63,468 nt of DNA from Desulfobacterales bacterium (GCA_011049715.1 DRHF01000216.1:1-63468); one strand, 5' to 3'; numbered from the stretch's first letter, positions 18,266-27,486 are shown. Notes: a model not told the origin generated them from the sequence alone. Numbers and translations: made by a program.

Positions 18266-19423
18266 ATGAAGAAGTTAAATATAGGCATGATAGGCTACAA
18301 ATTTATGGGCAAAGCGCACAGCAATGCGTGGAAGCAGGCCCCTCATTTCTTCGACGTGGCTGCTGAGCCGGTCCTTAAGGTGGCTTGTGGCCGGCATGCA
18401 GGGCCTTTACAAGAATTTGCAGATCGCTGGGGTTGGGAAGAGATCGAGACCGATTGGCAAAAGGTTGTCAAAAGAGATGATATCGACATCATTGATATCG
18501 GTGTGCCGACCCATCTCCATCATGATATCGCTGTGGCTGCGGCAAAAGCGGGCAAACACATCTTTTGTGAAAAACCCATTGCCCTGTCTTACGAGCAAGC
18601 CAGGGAGATGTACGAGGCGGCAGAAGAGAATGCAATAACACACTACCTGAACCACAACTACAGGCGGTGCCCTGCCGTTCAGCTTGCCAAAAAACTGATC
18701 GATGACGGCAAAATCGGTCGGATCTTTCACTGGCGGGGAGCCTATCTGCAATCCTGGATTGTCGATCCCAATTTCCCGCTCACATGGCATCTTCAAAAAG
18801 AGACGGCCGGTTCGGGTCCCCATGGAGATCTCAATTCCCACAGCGTCGATCTGGCGCGGTTTCTGGTCGGGGATATCAAGCGTGTCTCCTGTCTAACCGC
18901 CAATTTCATTCAGGAAAGACCGCTGCCCGATGAAGAAGCATCCGGTACCTTTAAAGGCGCTACCAAAGGGAGTGATACGGGGAAGGTCAGCGTCGAGGAT
19001 GCGGCGTTTATGCTGGCGGAGTTTGAAAATGGTGCACTGGGTTCTTTTGAAGCCACACGGTTTGCGCCGGGGAGGAAAAATTATAATTATTTTGAAATCT
19101 ATGGGAGCAAGGGCAGCCTCATCTTCGATCTCGAAAGAATGAATGAACTCCAATTTTTTTCCAACGAGGACCCCGATGATTCCCAGGGGTTCAGGACCAT
19201 CCTGGCGACCGAATCGTCACATGCCTATGTTGGAGCCTGGTGGCCGCCTGGGCACATCATCGGATATGAACACGAATTCGTCCACGCTGTGGTGGATTTT
19301 CTGGATGCGATCGTAAATAAAAAAATAATCGAACCCAATTTTTATGACGGCATGAAGGAAATGCAGGTTTTAGAGGCGGGGCTTAAATCTGCAGCAGATG
19401 GGAAAAACGTGGTTTTGAGTTAG
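18266..19423 (+). CDS. Gfo/Idh/MocA family oxidoreductase (C)
   Basis: A 385-residue dehydrogenase, paralogue of gene B: GMIGYKFMGKAHSNAW start, FCEKPIAL catalytic lysine, GPHGDLNSHSVDLARFLVG and WWPPGHIIGYEH. GGGAGGG precedes the ATG. Having both B and C in one locus suits a scheme where one enzyme oxidises the incoming glycoside and another reduces a released keto-sugar, recycling NAD. Direction cannot be read from the sequence. A hairpin follows the stop at 19423-19449. Confidence 0.88.
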   Translation: MKKLNIGMIGYKFMGKAHSNAWKQAPHFFDVAAEPVLKVACGRHAGPLQEFADRWGWEEIETDWQKVVKRDDIDIIDIGVPTHLHHDIAVAAAKAGKHIFCEKPIALSYEQAREMYEAAEENAITHYLNHNYRRCPAVQLAKKLIDDGKIGRIFHWRGAYLQSWIVDPNFPLTWHLQKETAGSGPHGDLNSHSVDLARFLVGDIKRVSCLTANFIQERPLPDEEASGTFKGATKGSDTGKVSVEDAAFMLAEFENGALGSFEATRFAPGRKNYNYFEIYGSKGSLIFDLERMNELQFFSNEDPDDSQGFRTILATESSHAYVGAWWPPGHIIGYEHEFVHAVVDFLDAIVNKKIIEPNFYDGMKEMQVLEAGLKSAADGKNVVLS

Positions 19424-19449
19424 CCCGAACGGTTTTGACCGAGTCGGGC
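19423..19449 (+). other. Hairpin after Gfo/Idh/MocA C
   Basis: GCCCGA (19423-19428) pairs with TCGGGC (19444-19449), extended inside by CGGT/ACCG. No T tract follows. It could be a partial terminator or an mRNA 3' end protecting the upstream message, just ahead of the MITE at 19492. Confidence 0.4.
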
Positions 19450-19491
19450 ATCGGTCAAACGAGGCCAGTCAATAAAAAGGGTAGACCGGTA

Positions 19492-19635
19492 GGAGACCTT
19501 TGAAAAACACCCCCTTTCATCCAATTTCGGTGTCAGGCTCAAATTTTAATCCTCGAAATACTCAATGTATTCCTGTGGTTAAATTTTTCGCCTTCCTTGA
19601 ACTAAAACGAAATTGAATATTTTTCAAAGGTCTCC
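19492..19635. mobile_element. MITE-like element with 16-bp perfect terminal inverted repeats
   Basis: GGAGACCTTTGAAAAA at 19492-19507 is repeated in perfect inverse at 19620-19635, bounding 144 bp with no coding capacity. Similar flanks (GGTAGGAG before the left end, AGTAGGAG after the right end) could be a target-site duplication sharing the GGAG end. It lies inside the rightward operon between two dehydrogenase genes. Its right end supplies the bases just upstream of the next gene's ribosome binding site. Only one copy is in this window. Confidence 0.7.
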
Positions 19636-19643
19636 AGTAGGAG

Positions 19644-20669
19644 ATGAAAAAAAATATGATCGGAATCTGTGTTATCGGCGCCGGCAGGGCGGGTATGATT
19701 CATATGAAAAATTTTTCTAGGGCCATACCTGAAACACGCCTTGTTGCTGTCGCCGACCCATTTGAAAATGCGGCTGCCAAAGCATGCAACGAATTTGATA
19801 TACCCGACCACTACCTTGACTATCGGGATGCCCTCGACAGTGATGCGGTTGATGCGGTTGTCGTCGTGGCTCCTACAGTACACCACAGAGATATCGTTGT
19901 CGATGCCGCTATAGCGGGGAAACACATCCTCTGCGAGAAACCCATGGCTATGACTGTTTTAGAGTGTGAGGAAATGATCGAGGCGGCTTCAGAACATTCG
20001 GTTAAGCTTCAGATCGGTTTTATGAGACGGTTTGATGCCAGCTTTACAGCCGCAAAACAACGGATTGAAGCCGGCGACATCGGGGATGTTGTACTCGTAA
20101 AATCGCTTACCCACGGACCCAGTACGCCCCAGAGATGGCAATATGATATCGAAAAGAGCAACGGCCCACTGGCTGAAGTCAATAGCCATGATATTGATAC
20201 GCTCAGATGGTTTACCGAAAGCGAATTTGAGGAAGTGTATGCGATTGCAGGAAACTACAGGTGCCCTGAGGCAAGAGATGCATTTCCTGATTTCTATGAC
20301 AACGTTATCCTCAGTGCGCGATTTGTAAACGGTATGCAGGGGTTCATTGATGGTGCCGTTTCGGTTGGTTATGGATACGATGCCCGGGTCGAGATACTCG
20401 GAACAGAAGGGGTGATGTTTGTGGGACGTCTTGAAGAAAATTCAGTTGTGACCTGTCGACACCCCGGTAGTATGGTCAAACCGGTGATAAAAAGCTGGCG
20501 TGATCTGTTTATCGAAGCCTACCTCTTAGAAGACACGGATTTTATCCAATGCATTATAGAAGACCGGGAACCCGTGGTAACCGGTATCGATGGTAAGATG
20601 GCAGTCATGGTCGTCAATGCCGGCAATCAGTCAATCAGGGAAAAAAGGCCTGTATCTGTTGGTGCGTAG
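19644..20669 (+). CDS. Gfo/Idh/MocA family oxidoreductase (D), inositol 2-dehydrogenase-like
   Basis: A 341-residue dehydrogenase of the shorter IolG-like type: GICVIGAGRAGMIHMKNF Rossmann start, LCEKPMAM catalytic lysine, MRRFDASF and NSHDIDTLRWF, the order found in myo-inositol 2-dehydrogenases. The AGGAG abuts the first ATG (19644) with no spacing; the ATG at 19656 would have a 12-nt gap and places the Rossmann strand at the N-terminus, so the true start may be 19656. The neighbours do not include IolB, IolC, IolD or IolE, so a standard inositol pathway is not supported. Confidence 0.87.
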   Translation: MKKNMIGICVIGAGRAGMIHMKNFSRAIPETRLVAVADPFENAAAKACNEFDIPDHYLDYRDALDSDAVDAVVVVAPTVHHRDIVVDAAIAGKHILCEKPMAMTVLECEEMIEAASEHSVKLQIGFMRRFDASFTAAKQRIEAGDIGDVVLVKSLTHGPSTPQRWQYDIEKSNGPLAEVNSHDIDTLRWFTESEFEEVYAIAGNYRCPEARDAFPDFYDNVILSARFVNGMQGFIDGAVSVGYGYDARVEILGTEGVMFVGRLEENSVVTCRHPGSMVKPVIKSWRDLFIEAYLLEDTDFIQCIIEDREPVVTGIDGKMAVMVVNAGNQSIREKRPVSVGA

Positions 20670-20708
20670 ACAGATGGTAGAATTCCCACTTAAGCATAAG
20701 GCAGAACA

Positions 20709-21287
20709 ATGGGGAAAAAAGTCATTGATCAGGCGGTTTCGATCTTCTTCAGCTTAACGGATGGACTCTCAAAAGAGAGGCAAAGCTCAAAAAGATATCT
20801 TGCGGATATCAAGAGCATCTTTAGGGATCAGAAAGAAGCTGAAAGAATGGTCACCAATCACAATCCACTGGTGTATGAATTTTATGAACTGGGGATGCCG
20901 GCGGATGCCGGCGATTTGGCATTCGGTACGAGCATTACATACCCGGGGTCGGTCGGTGGAGAATATTTTATGACCAAGGGCCATTTTCACAATATTCTTG
21001 AAACCGCCGAAGTATATTATTGCCTTCAGGGGCACGGTTACATGCTGATGGAAAATCCTGAAGGCGAGTGGGATTACAAGGAAGTAACCCCCGGAAACGC
21101 GGTGTACGTTCCCAAGCGTTTTGCTCATCGCAGTATCAATATCGGGAACGATCCTTTTATCACATTTTTTTGTTTTAGGGGGGACGCCGGGCACGATTAC
21201 AAAACCATCGAAAGCACAGGGTTTCGCAAGGTGATTGTAGAAAAGGACGGGAAACCGAATATTATAAATAATCCCAGATGGGAATAA
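20709..21287 (+). CDS. Cupin-type glucose-6-phosphate isomerase-like protein
   Basis: A 192-residue single-domain cupin of the archaeal-type phosphoglucose isomerase family (PF06560). The cupin motif 1 is seen in MTKGHFHNILETAEVYYCL (His-x-His and Glu metal ligands), with GHGYMLME next, and motif 2 in VYVPKRFAHRSIN (His). Euryarchaeal enzymes of this family isomerise fructose 6-phosphate and glucose 6-phosphate using Fe or another divalent metal. Bacterial members are less common and often sit in sugar clusters, so the substrate here might be another hexose 6-phosphate. It lies 39 bp after gene D and 61 bp before the FGGY kinase. Confidence 0.82.
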   Translation: MGKKVIDQAVSIFFSLTDGLSKERQSSKRYLADIKSIFRDQKEAERMVTNHNPLVYEFYELGMPADAGDLAFGTSITYPGSVGGEYFMTKGHFHNILETAEVYYCLQGHGYMLMENPEGEWDYKEVTPGNAVYVPKRFAHRSINIGNDPFITFFCFRGDAGHDYKTIESTGFRKVIVEKDGKPNIINNPRWE

Positions 21288-21348
21288 CAATTATTTCTAC
21301 AATGTATCTTAAGGTGTTTGGTTTTATCGAAGCAGCGCGGAGATTGAA

Positions 21349-22881
21349 ATGGTGAAAACGTATTTGGGTGTGGATGTCGGTACCACGGGTGTCAAGGCAT
21401 CGATATTCGATCGCGAAGGTAACTTGAAATCTCAATCCTATGTGCCTTCAGCACGTTACCACCCTGAACCCGGCTTGACCGAGCAGAAACCCGCTGAAAT
21501 GCTGACCGAGACAATGTGTGCCATCCAGCAGGCGGTGGGTAAGCTGGGCGATGGCGAAGTAACAGCTATGGCGATCGACGGGCAGATGGCAGGGCTGATG
21601 GGGATCGATGAAAACTGGGAGGCGACCACCCATTACGACAGTTGGCTTGATACCCGATGCGGTGACCAGATTGAAGAAATGAATCGATACAAGAGGGATG
21701 TGATCCGCCAGTCCGGTTCAGCGCCGGGGTTTTTCTTTGGGCCGAAATTGCTCTGGTGGAAGGAAGAAAAACTCGACATTTATAACAAGACTGCGAAATT
21801 TATTGAGCCATCGGTCTTTATCGCCGGTAAATTTGCCGGTTTAAAGGCGGAATCCGCCTTTATTGATTATACTTACATCCATTTTACCAATTTGTCGGAC
21901 AACAAAAACAGATCCTGGTCGAATGAACTCTGCTCGCAGTTTGATGTAGATATGGATAAATTGCCGCGGATTATATCCCCCACTGAGATTATCGGTTTTT
22001 TGACGCGCGAATATGCTTCGAAGATGGGTTTACAACCGGGTCTTCCCATTGCTGCCGGATGTGGCGATACTGCAGCCGGGCTCCTGGGCGCCGGTTTGGT
22101 TATCCCCGGAGAATCCGTCGATACCGCAGGTACAGCCTCGGTATTGACTTTTTGCAGCACCGAATTCCGGCCGGACGTGGAAAAGGCGGCCATGCTGTCG
22201 TGTCGCAGTGTTATCGATGGGTGCTGGTATTCACTGGCCTACATCAATGGCGGCGGGCTTTGTATCGAATGGTTTGCAGAAGCATTTGGAGATTCATCGG
22301 CCGAGAAAGAGACAATATTTAGAGAGCTGAATGAAAAAGCGGCTGAAGTACCGGTGGGATCAGATGGAATCATCTTTTGTCCCCACTACGCAGGAAGAAA
22401 TTTCCCATATGAGCCGAACCTTCAAGGAAGCTGGGCCGGGCTGAACTTCAGGCACAAAAAAGAGCACCTGTATCGCAGCGTTTTGGAAGGCATTGCATTT
22501 GAATACCGACATTACGTAAACAATTTTAAACGACTCTATCCCGATACAGAGCTGAACTGCATTAAGGCTATCGGTGGCGGCTCAAAGTCCTCGCTGTTCT
22601 GTCAGATCAAGGCAGACTGTATGCGTGTACCGTATGCGGTCTTGCCTGAACGGGAATTTGGTACGCTGGGATCGGCCTTGATTGCGGCGGCTTCTGTCGG
22701 AGATATTACGGATTTAGGCAAAAGGGTATTGGAGATCAACAAGACAGTTGAAATCTTAGATCCAAACGAAAAGAATGCGCGGTTATACGATGATTATTTT
22801 AAGGATTACGAGGAGACTATTGATGGTCTCATTCATATTTTTAATAAACGAGAAAGAACAGCGGCATCACATATAATGTGA
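21349..22881 (+). CDS. FGGY-family carbohydrate kinase (B), xylulokinase-like
   Basis: A 510-residue FGGY kinase: YLGVDVGTTGVKASIFDREG at the N-terminus, AIDGQMAGLMGID, the catalytic-Asp region AAGCGDTAAGLLGAG, VDTAGTASVLTF, and the C-terminal signature AIGGGSKSSLFCQIKADCM. It phosphorylates a ketose, aldose or polyol with ATP. It differs substantially from kinase A at 3137-4696, so the locus probably phosphorylates two different sugars or one sugar at two stages. The next gene starts 35 bp downstream. Confidence 0.9.
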   Translation: MVKTYLGVDVGTTGVKASIFDREGNLKSQSYVPSARYHPEPGLTEQKPAEMLTETMCAIQQAVGKLGDGEVTAMAIDGQMAGLMGIDENWEATTHYDSWLDTRCGDQIEEMNRYKRDVIRQSGSAPGFFFGPKLLWWKEEKLDIYNKTAKFIEPSVFIAGKFAGLKAESAFIDYTYIHFTNLSDNKNRSWSNELCSQFDVDMDKLPRIISPTEIIGFLTREYASKMGLQPGLPIAAGCGDTAAGLLGAGLVIPGESVDTAGTASVLTFCSTEFRPDVEKAAMLSCRSVIDGCWYSLAYINGGGLCIEWFAEAFGDSSAEKETIFRELNEKAAEVPVGSDGIIFCPHYAGRNFPYEPNLQGSWAGLNFRHKKEHLYRSVLEGIAFEYRHYVNNFKRLYPDTELNCIKAIGGGSKSSLFCQIKADCMRVPYAVLPEREFGTLGSALIAAASVGDITDLGKRVLEINKTVEILDPNEKNARLYDDYFKDYEETIDGLIHIFNKRERTAASHIM

Positions 22882-22916
22882 TCATTTGACACATCGAGTG
22901 TAATGGAGGGTTTAAT

Positions 22917-23960
22917 ATTCAGGCAATTGTTTACAAAAATATTCGAGATATTGATGCCGAGACCATCGCGGACCCTGAAATCAGAACCGGCGAAGCGCTG
23001 CTGCGGGTGAAAGCGGCGGCGATTTGCGGTACGGATTTGAGGATTATTGAGCACGGGCATCAACTGATTCCCGGCGGAACAAATCGTATTCTCGGTCATG
23101 AAATGGCGGGTGTAATCGAGGCGGTGTCTTCGGGTGTGAGCGGCTTGAAACCAGGGATGCCTGTGGCCGTCGCTCCCAATATTCATTGTGGAACCTGTTT
23201 CCAATGCACGCGGGGAAATTTCCATCTTTGTCATAATTATGTTGCCTTCGGCATCGGGATTGATGGTGGTTTTGCGGAATATGTGGTGCTGCCGGAAAAA
23301 GCAATTCTACAGGGTAATATTATTCCTCTCAAAGGGGCCATAGATTATGAGCAGGTTGCTTTAAACGAGCCGCTATCCTGCTGCTTCAATAGCCTGGAAT
23401 ACACGAACTTCTCTTTTGGCGAAACGATTCTCATTGTCGGCGCCGGGCCAATCGGTATCATGCATTCACTGCTGGCCAACAAAATGGGTGCCGCCAAGGT
23501 GATTGTTTCGGAGATTTCAGAACAACGGCTTGAAGACGTTAAATCCTTTGGTGTTGATATCACAGTCAATTCAGCCAAAGAGACGCTAAAGGAGATTGTG
23601 CTGGATGAAACAGACGGCAAAGGTGTTGATGTGGCTGTCATTGCCTGCCCGGTGCCGTCAGCTCACAACCAGGCCCTGGAGTGTCTGGCGCCGTTAGGTC
23701 GAATGAACTTTTTTGGGGGATTGCCCCAAAAAAGTTCCATGACCACAATAGATGCCAACCTGATCCATTATAACTATCTGCGGATCGTCGGGACCAGTCG
23801 GCAGTCTATTGAGCAGTATACGAAAACGCTTCGTCTGATTGAAGCAAAAAAAATAGATCTCAGCGGGTTGATTACAGGGCGTTTTAAACTTGAACAATGG
23901 AATCGCGCATTTCAAACTTCGCAAACATGCGATGGTTTAAAAAATATTTTTTTACCGTGA
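22917..23960 (+). CDS. Zinc-dependent medium-chain alcohol/polyol dehydrogenase, apparent ATT start
   Basis: A 347-residue MDR dehydrogenase. Catalytic zinc site: AAICGTDLRI Cys and ILGHEMAG His-Glu. Structural zinc: CGTCFQCTRGNFHLC (four Cys). The NAD fold has ILIVGAGPIGIMHS. The coding frame extends to a tga at 22887-22889, and between it and the Gly-Glu-Ala-Leu region no ATG, GTG or TTG exists in frame until the GTG at 23007, which would delete the first beta strands. ATT at 22917 sits 6 nt after GGAGGG (22905-22910) and gives IQAIVYKNIRD, exactly where relatives have MKAIVY. So it is either an AUU start, as in infC, or a start-codon mutation. Confidence 0.85.
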   Translation: MQAIVYKNIRDIDAETIADPEIRTGEALLRVKAAAICGTDLRIIEHGHQLIPGGTNRILGHEMAGVIEAVSSGVSGLKPGMPVAVAPNIHCGTCFQCTRGNFHLCHNYVAFGIGIDGGFAEYVVLPEKAILQGNIIPLKGAIDYEQVALNEPLSCCFNSLEYTNFSFGETILIVGAGPIGIMHSLLANKMGAAKVIVSEISEQRLEDVKSFGVDITVNSAKETLKEIVLDETDGKGVDVAVIACPVPSAHNQALECLAPLGRMNFFGGLPQKSSMTTIDANLIHYNYLRIVGTSRQSIEQYTKTLRLIEAKKIDLSGLITGRFKLEQWNRAFQTSQTCDGLKNIFLP

Positions 23961-24000
23961 AAGAACACTGATTCATATTGGACTTATAAGGAGGATATGT

Positions 24001-24927
24001 ATGAGGAAGATTTTGATTACCCCCAGATCATTGACCAGCGCCGGGCATCCGGCCTTTGATCTGTTAAATGAAGCGGGTTGTCAGGTGATTTTTTCCACAC
24101 CGGGGAAACAACCGGATGAATCGGAGCTCATGGATTTGCTTCCGGGCTGTGTTGGATATCTTGCAGGGGTTGAGACGGTTTCAGCAAAGGTATTGGAGGC
24201 AGCAAAGGATCTTAAGGTTATCAGTCGCAATGGAACCGGGATTGATAACATTGATATGGATGCGGCCAATCGATTAGGTATTCAGGTTTGCCGGACGGAA
24301 GGCGCCAATGCGCGCGGGGTGGCGGAACTGACGGTTGGGCTGATCTTTGCACTGGTTCGTGCCATACCGTTTAGCGATGCTCAACTGAAAAATAAGCAAT
24401 GGGAGCGGAGAAAAGGCATTGAGCTGGAGAACCGAACCCTGGGTTTGATTGGATGCGGTGAAATTGGAAAGCGGACCGCCTTGCTCGCTGCAGGGGTGGG
24501 AATGAAGGTGATTGCATTCAGACGTCATCCGGATCCTGCATTTTCCCCGGATAATTTCAGTTATGTTTCACTGGAAGATATATTCAAACGCTCGGACATT
24601 ATCAGTTTGCAATGTCCGCCATTGGCAAGCGGAAAACCCCTGATCGATAAAGAAGCGCTATCAAAAATGAAACCGGGCGCTTATCTGGTCAATACCGCCA
24701 GAGCGTCTTTGGTCGATCCGGTGGCTGTGCGCGACGCATTGGAAACCGGGCATCTGTCAGGGGTTGCCGTCGACGTTTTTGACCAGGAGCCGCCGGTGGA
24801 TTATGGGATGCTGTCAAATTCGCGGGTAATTGCTACACCTCACATCGGCGGGTTTACAACGGAAAGTGTCGATCGGGCGACCACCCGAGCGGTTGAAAAT
24901 ATTATCAACGTTTTAAATCAAAAATGA
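24001..24927 (+). CDS. D-2-hydroxyacid dehydrogenase (SerA-like, short form)
   Basis: A 308-residue NAD-dependent D-isomer-specific 2-hydroxyacid dehydrogenase. The Rossmann motif GLIGCGEIGKRTA is at about residue 145. The catalytic Arg is in NTARASLVD, Glu in FDQEPPVD, and His in TPHIGGFT. There is no C-terminal ACT regulatory domain, as in short phosphoglycerate dehydrogenases and hydroxypyruvate/glyoxylate reductases. AAGGAGG lies upstream. In this locus it may reduce or oxidise an acid such as glycerate/hydroxypyruvate produced downstream of the aldolase; serine synthesis is less likely given the neighbours. Confidence 0.88.
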   Translation: MRKILITPRSLTSAGHPAFDLLNEAGCQVIFSTPGKQPDESELMDLLPGCVGYLAGVETVSAKVLEAAKDLKVISRNGTGIDNIDMDAANRLGIQVCRTEGANARGVAELTVGLIFALVRAIPFSDAQLKNKQWERRKGIELENRTLGLIGCGEIGKRTALLAAGVGMKVIAFRRHPDPAFSPDNFSYVSLEDIFKRSDIISLQCPPLASGKPLIDKEALSKMKPGAYLVNTARASLVDPVAVRDALETGHLSGVAVDVFDQEPPVDYGMLSNSRVIATPHIGGFTTESVDRATTRAVENIINVLNQK

Positions 24928-24942
24928 TAAAAGGAAAAAAGA

Positions 24943-25602
24943 ATGAATAAACAAGAACTGTTCGATGCATTGGCCCAATACAGGGTTATTCCGGTGATTG
25001 CAATTGACGATGTGCAGTCGGCCGTACCCATGGCAGACGCTTTGATCGAGGGAGGGCTTCCGGTGGCGGAGATCACTTTTCGAACCGCTGCGGCACAGGC
25101 GGTTATGGAGAAATTGCAAAAGGAAAGACCCCGCCTGATTTTGGGCGCCGGCACGGTTCTATCAGTTGAAAACCTGAGGCTGGCAAAGCAGTGTGGTGCC
25201 CAGTTCGGCGTGGCGCCCGGATTAAATCCGGAGGTCGTTAGGGAAGCCCAAAAATTAGACTTGCCGTTTATCCCGGGTGTAACCACCCCGAGCGATATCG
25301 AACATGCGTTGGGCCTTGGTGTGGACGTGCTTAAATTTTTTCCGGCTGAGGCAAGTGGCGGCGTTACCATGATCAAGGCACTGTCTGGCCCCTATGCTCA
25401 TAAGGGTGTTCAGTTCATGCCCACAGGCGGGGTAACCCTGAAAAATCTTGAGACGTATTTATCACAGCCCACGGTGATGATGGTTGGGGGTACATGGATT
25501 GCAAAAAAAGAGACCATAGCAGGTGGGAAATGGGATGAAATTCGGGAAAATTGTCGGCAGATCTGTAACCTTGTTGCTCAAATCAGAAAAGCTGGCAGCT
25601 GA
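24943..25602 (+). CDS. eda: KDPG/KHG-type class I aldolase
   Basis: A 219-residue TIM-barrel aldolase. Catalytic residues match Eda: Glu43 in VAEITFRT, the GAGTVLS phosphate/loop motif at 68-74, and the Schiff-base Lys131 in VLKFFPAE. The reaction is reversible cleavage of 2-keto-3-deoxy-6-phosphogluconate (or 4-hydroxy-2-oxoglutarate or a related keto-deoxy acid) to pyruvate and an aldehyde. It starts 15 bp after the hydroxyacid dehydrogenase and precedes the aldehyde:ferredoxin oxidoreductase by about 40 bp, so the aldehyde product could feed directly into that enzyme. Confidence 0.9.
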   Translation: MNKQELFDALAQYRVIPVIAIDDVQSAVPMADALIEGGLPVAEITFRTAAAQAVMEKLQKERPRLILGAGTVLSVENLRLAKQCGAQFGVAPGLNPEVVREAQKLDLPFIPGVTTPSDIEHALGLGVDVLKFFPAEASGGVTMIKALSGPYAHKGVQFMPTGGVTLKNLETYLSQPTVMMVGGTWIAKKETIAGGKWDEIRENCRQICNLVAQIRKAGS

Positions 25603-25641
25603 AAAATTTGCTCACCCATAATACAAATGAAGGAGACCCAA

Positions 25642-27471
25642 ATGTTTGCTGGCGGTTACATGGGAAAGATCCTGAGGATTAATCTTTCTGCAAAAACGTA
25701 TCAAATTGAACCATTAAGAGAAACTGAGGTTTTAAAATTATTGGGCGGTCGAGGTCTGGCAGCCAAAAGATATTATGATGAGATCGGACCGGATGTAAAA
25801 CCGTTTGATGCTGAAAATAAAATCTTCTTTTTCACAGGGCCGCTTACGGGTCTTAGTCTGCCTTCAACCACCAAATTCCAGCTGGCCACAAAATCTCCGG
25901 AAACCGGCCGCTACCTTTGCTCAAATTGTGGTGGCAATTTTGGTCCTCAATTGAAAAAGGCCGGCTTTGACGGCTTGATTTTAGAGGGTCGGGCCTCGGG
26001 GTGGACCTATGTCATAATTAAAAATGATAAGGTTGTTTTCGGAGACGCCCATGACTGGCAGGGGCGGACAACCACCGAGACATTACAACTGCTGCGTGAG
26101 GTGATGGGCGAGAAAAAAGCCGGAGTATTATCTATCGGTCCGGCTGCCGAGCGACGTGTTCGAATTTCGTATATCAATGTTGACAGCCGTGCATTCGGGA
26201 GAGGTGGCCCCGGAGCTGTTTTGGGATCAAAAAAACTAAAGGGCATCGCCGTGTTTGGTACTCAAAAAATTCCGGTTGCCGATAAGGACAGTATTGATCA
26301 GATCCGGAAGAAGGCCATTGAAAATTTGAGAACAACCAAAGCCAACCATACAAAGTACGGCACTGCACAATACATCGAGGTCATTAATGAGCTGGGTGCG
26401 TTGCCAACGCGTAATTTTCAGACCACATATTTCGAAGATGGAGATCAAATTGACGCTCAAATGATGCGGCAAAAATATTATGTGAAAAATTATGCCTGCT
26501 ACCGGTGCCCGGTGGCCTGCGGGAAAGTGCTTGAAGTCAAAGATGGACCGTATACCGGGGCAAGGGCGCGTGCAGAGTTTGAGACCATCGGTCTTTTGGG
26601 GCCCAACTGCGGGGTTGCTGACTTTGGTGCTATTATCAAAGCAAACCAGCTGTGTGATGAAATGGGTTTGGATACCATCTCCGCCGGAAATGCAGTGGCG
26701 CTGGTCATGGAACTCTACGAGCGGGGGATTATTGATGCCAGCGAAACAGAAAACGTTGAAGCGCTATTTGGCAGCGGCGATGCTCTGATTGAGATGATCA
26801 AACTCATCGGTGAGCGCCGGGGTATTGGCAATCTTCTCGCAGAGGGGATGAATCATGTCGTGAAAAAGCATCCGGAGTGGCGCCAATATATTCTTAGTGT
26901 TAAAGGGATGCCTTTTGCCGCATACGATCCCAGGGCTTTTCATGGAAATGGTCTTACTTACGGGACGTCAAGCAGGGGGGCTTGCCACAACGTGGGGGGG
27001 TGGACGATTCGTGCCGAACTGCAGAGCGGAGACTATGATCGCTATGCGTTGGAGGGCAAAGGCAAGTTGGTCAAAACCATACAGGACAATAGAGCTTATG
27101 TGGATAGTTTGGGTATTTGCACTGTGGTCAGAAGTGCCCTGGGGTTCTCTGATAACCCCCAAGGGGGCACCTTAAAAGCCGCTACCGGCCATGGCTTTAC
27201 ATCGCATTTGATGGAGATTGGTTCCCGAATCTATACCCTTGAGCGGATCATCCTCAATCGGGAAGGGATCGATCGAAAGGATGACCTGTTGCCGGATCGC
27301 ATCACCAATGAGCCCATACCGTCAGGACCGGCAAAAGGACATATTCTGAGCCAAGAAATGTACGACATCATGTTGGATGAGTATTATTGCGAAAGAGGCT
27401 GGGATCAAAATGGTGTGCCCAAACCGGAAATTATAGAGGGATTGAGTTTAAAGTCGTTTCTGAATTCCTGA
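25642..27471 (+). CDS. aor: Tungsten-type aldehyde:ferredoxin oxidoreductase
   Basis: A 609-residue member of the AOR family (P. furiosus enzyme 605 residues). The [4Fe-4S] ligands Cys286, Cys289, Cys293 and Cys493 correspond almost position for position to the archaeal ligands 288, 291, 295 and 494. The N-terminal GGRGLAAKRYY and TGPLTG segments match the tungstopterin-binding domain. The enzyme oxidises aldehydes to acids, reducing ferredoxin. The ATG at 25642 is chosen over 25627 because AAGGAG lies between them at proper spacing. It follows a KDPG-type aldolase and precedes a MoaD-like gene, suggesting a ferredoxin-yielding step at the end of this pathway. Confidence 0.92.
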   Translation: MFAGGYMGKILRINLSAKTYQIEPLRETEVLKLLGGRGLAAKRYYDEIGPDVKPFDAENKIFFFTGPLTGLSLPSTTKFQLATKSPETGRYLCSNCGGNFGPQLKKAGFDGLILEGRASGWTYVIIKNDKVVFGDAHDWQGRTTTETLQLLREVMGEKKAGVLSIGPAAERRVRISYINVDSRAFGRGGPGAVLGSKKLKGIAVFGTQKIPVADKDSIDQIRKKAIENLRTTKANHTKYGTAQYIEVINELGALPTRNFQTTYFEDGDQIDAQMMRQKYYVKNYACYRCPVACGKVLEVKDGPYTGARARAEFETIGLLGPNCGVADFGAIIKANQLCDEMGLDTISAGNAVALVMELYERGIIDASETENVEALFGSGDALIEMIKLIGERRGIGNLLAEGMNHVVKKHPEWRQYILSVKGMPFAAYDPRAFHGNGLTYGTSSRGACHNVGGWTIRAELQSGDYDRYALEGKGKLVKTIQDNRAYVDSLGICTVVRSALGFSDNPQGGTLKAATGHGFTSHLMEIGSRIYTLERIILNREGIDRKDDLLPDRITNEPIPSGPAKGHILSQEMYDIMLDEYYCERGWDQNGVPKPEIIEGLSLKSFLNS

Positions 27472-27486
27472 TTTCAAACCCGATGA

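Noticed and set aside
19644-20669. Reading the locus as a standard inositol (iol) operon because of the IolG-like gene
   Set aside because: No IolB, IolC, IolD or IolE homologue is present; the cupin and aldolases differ from the iol set.
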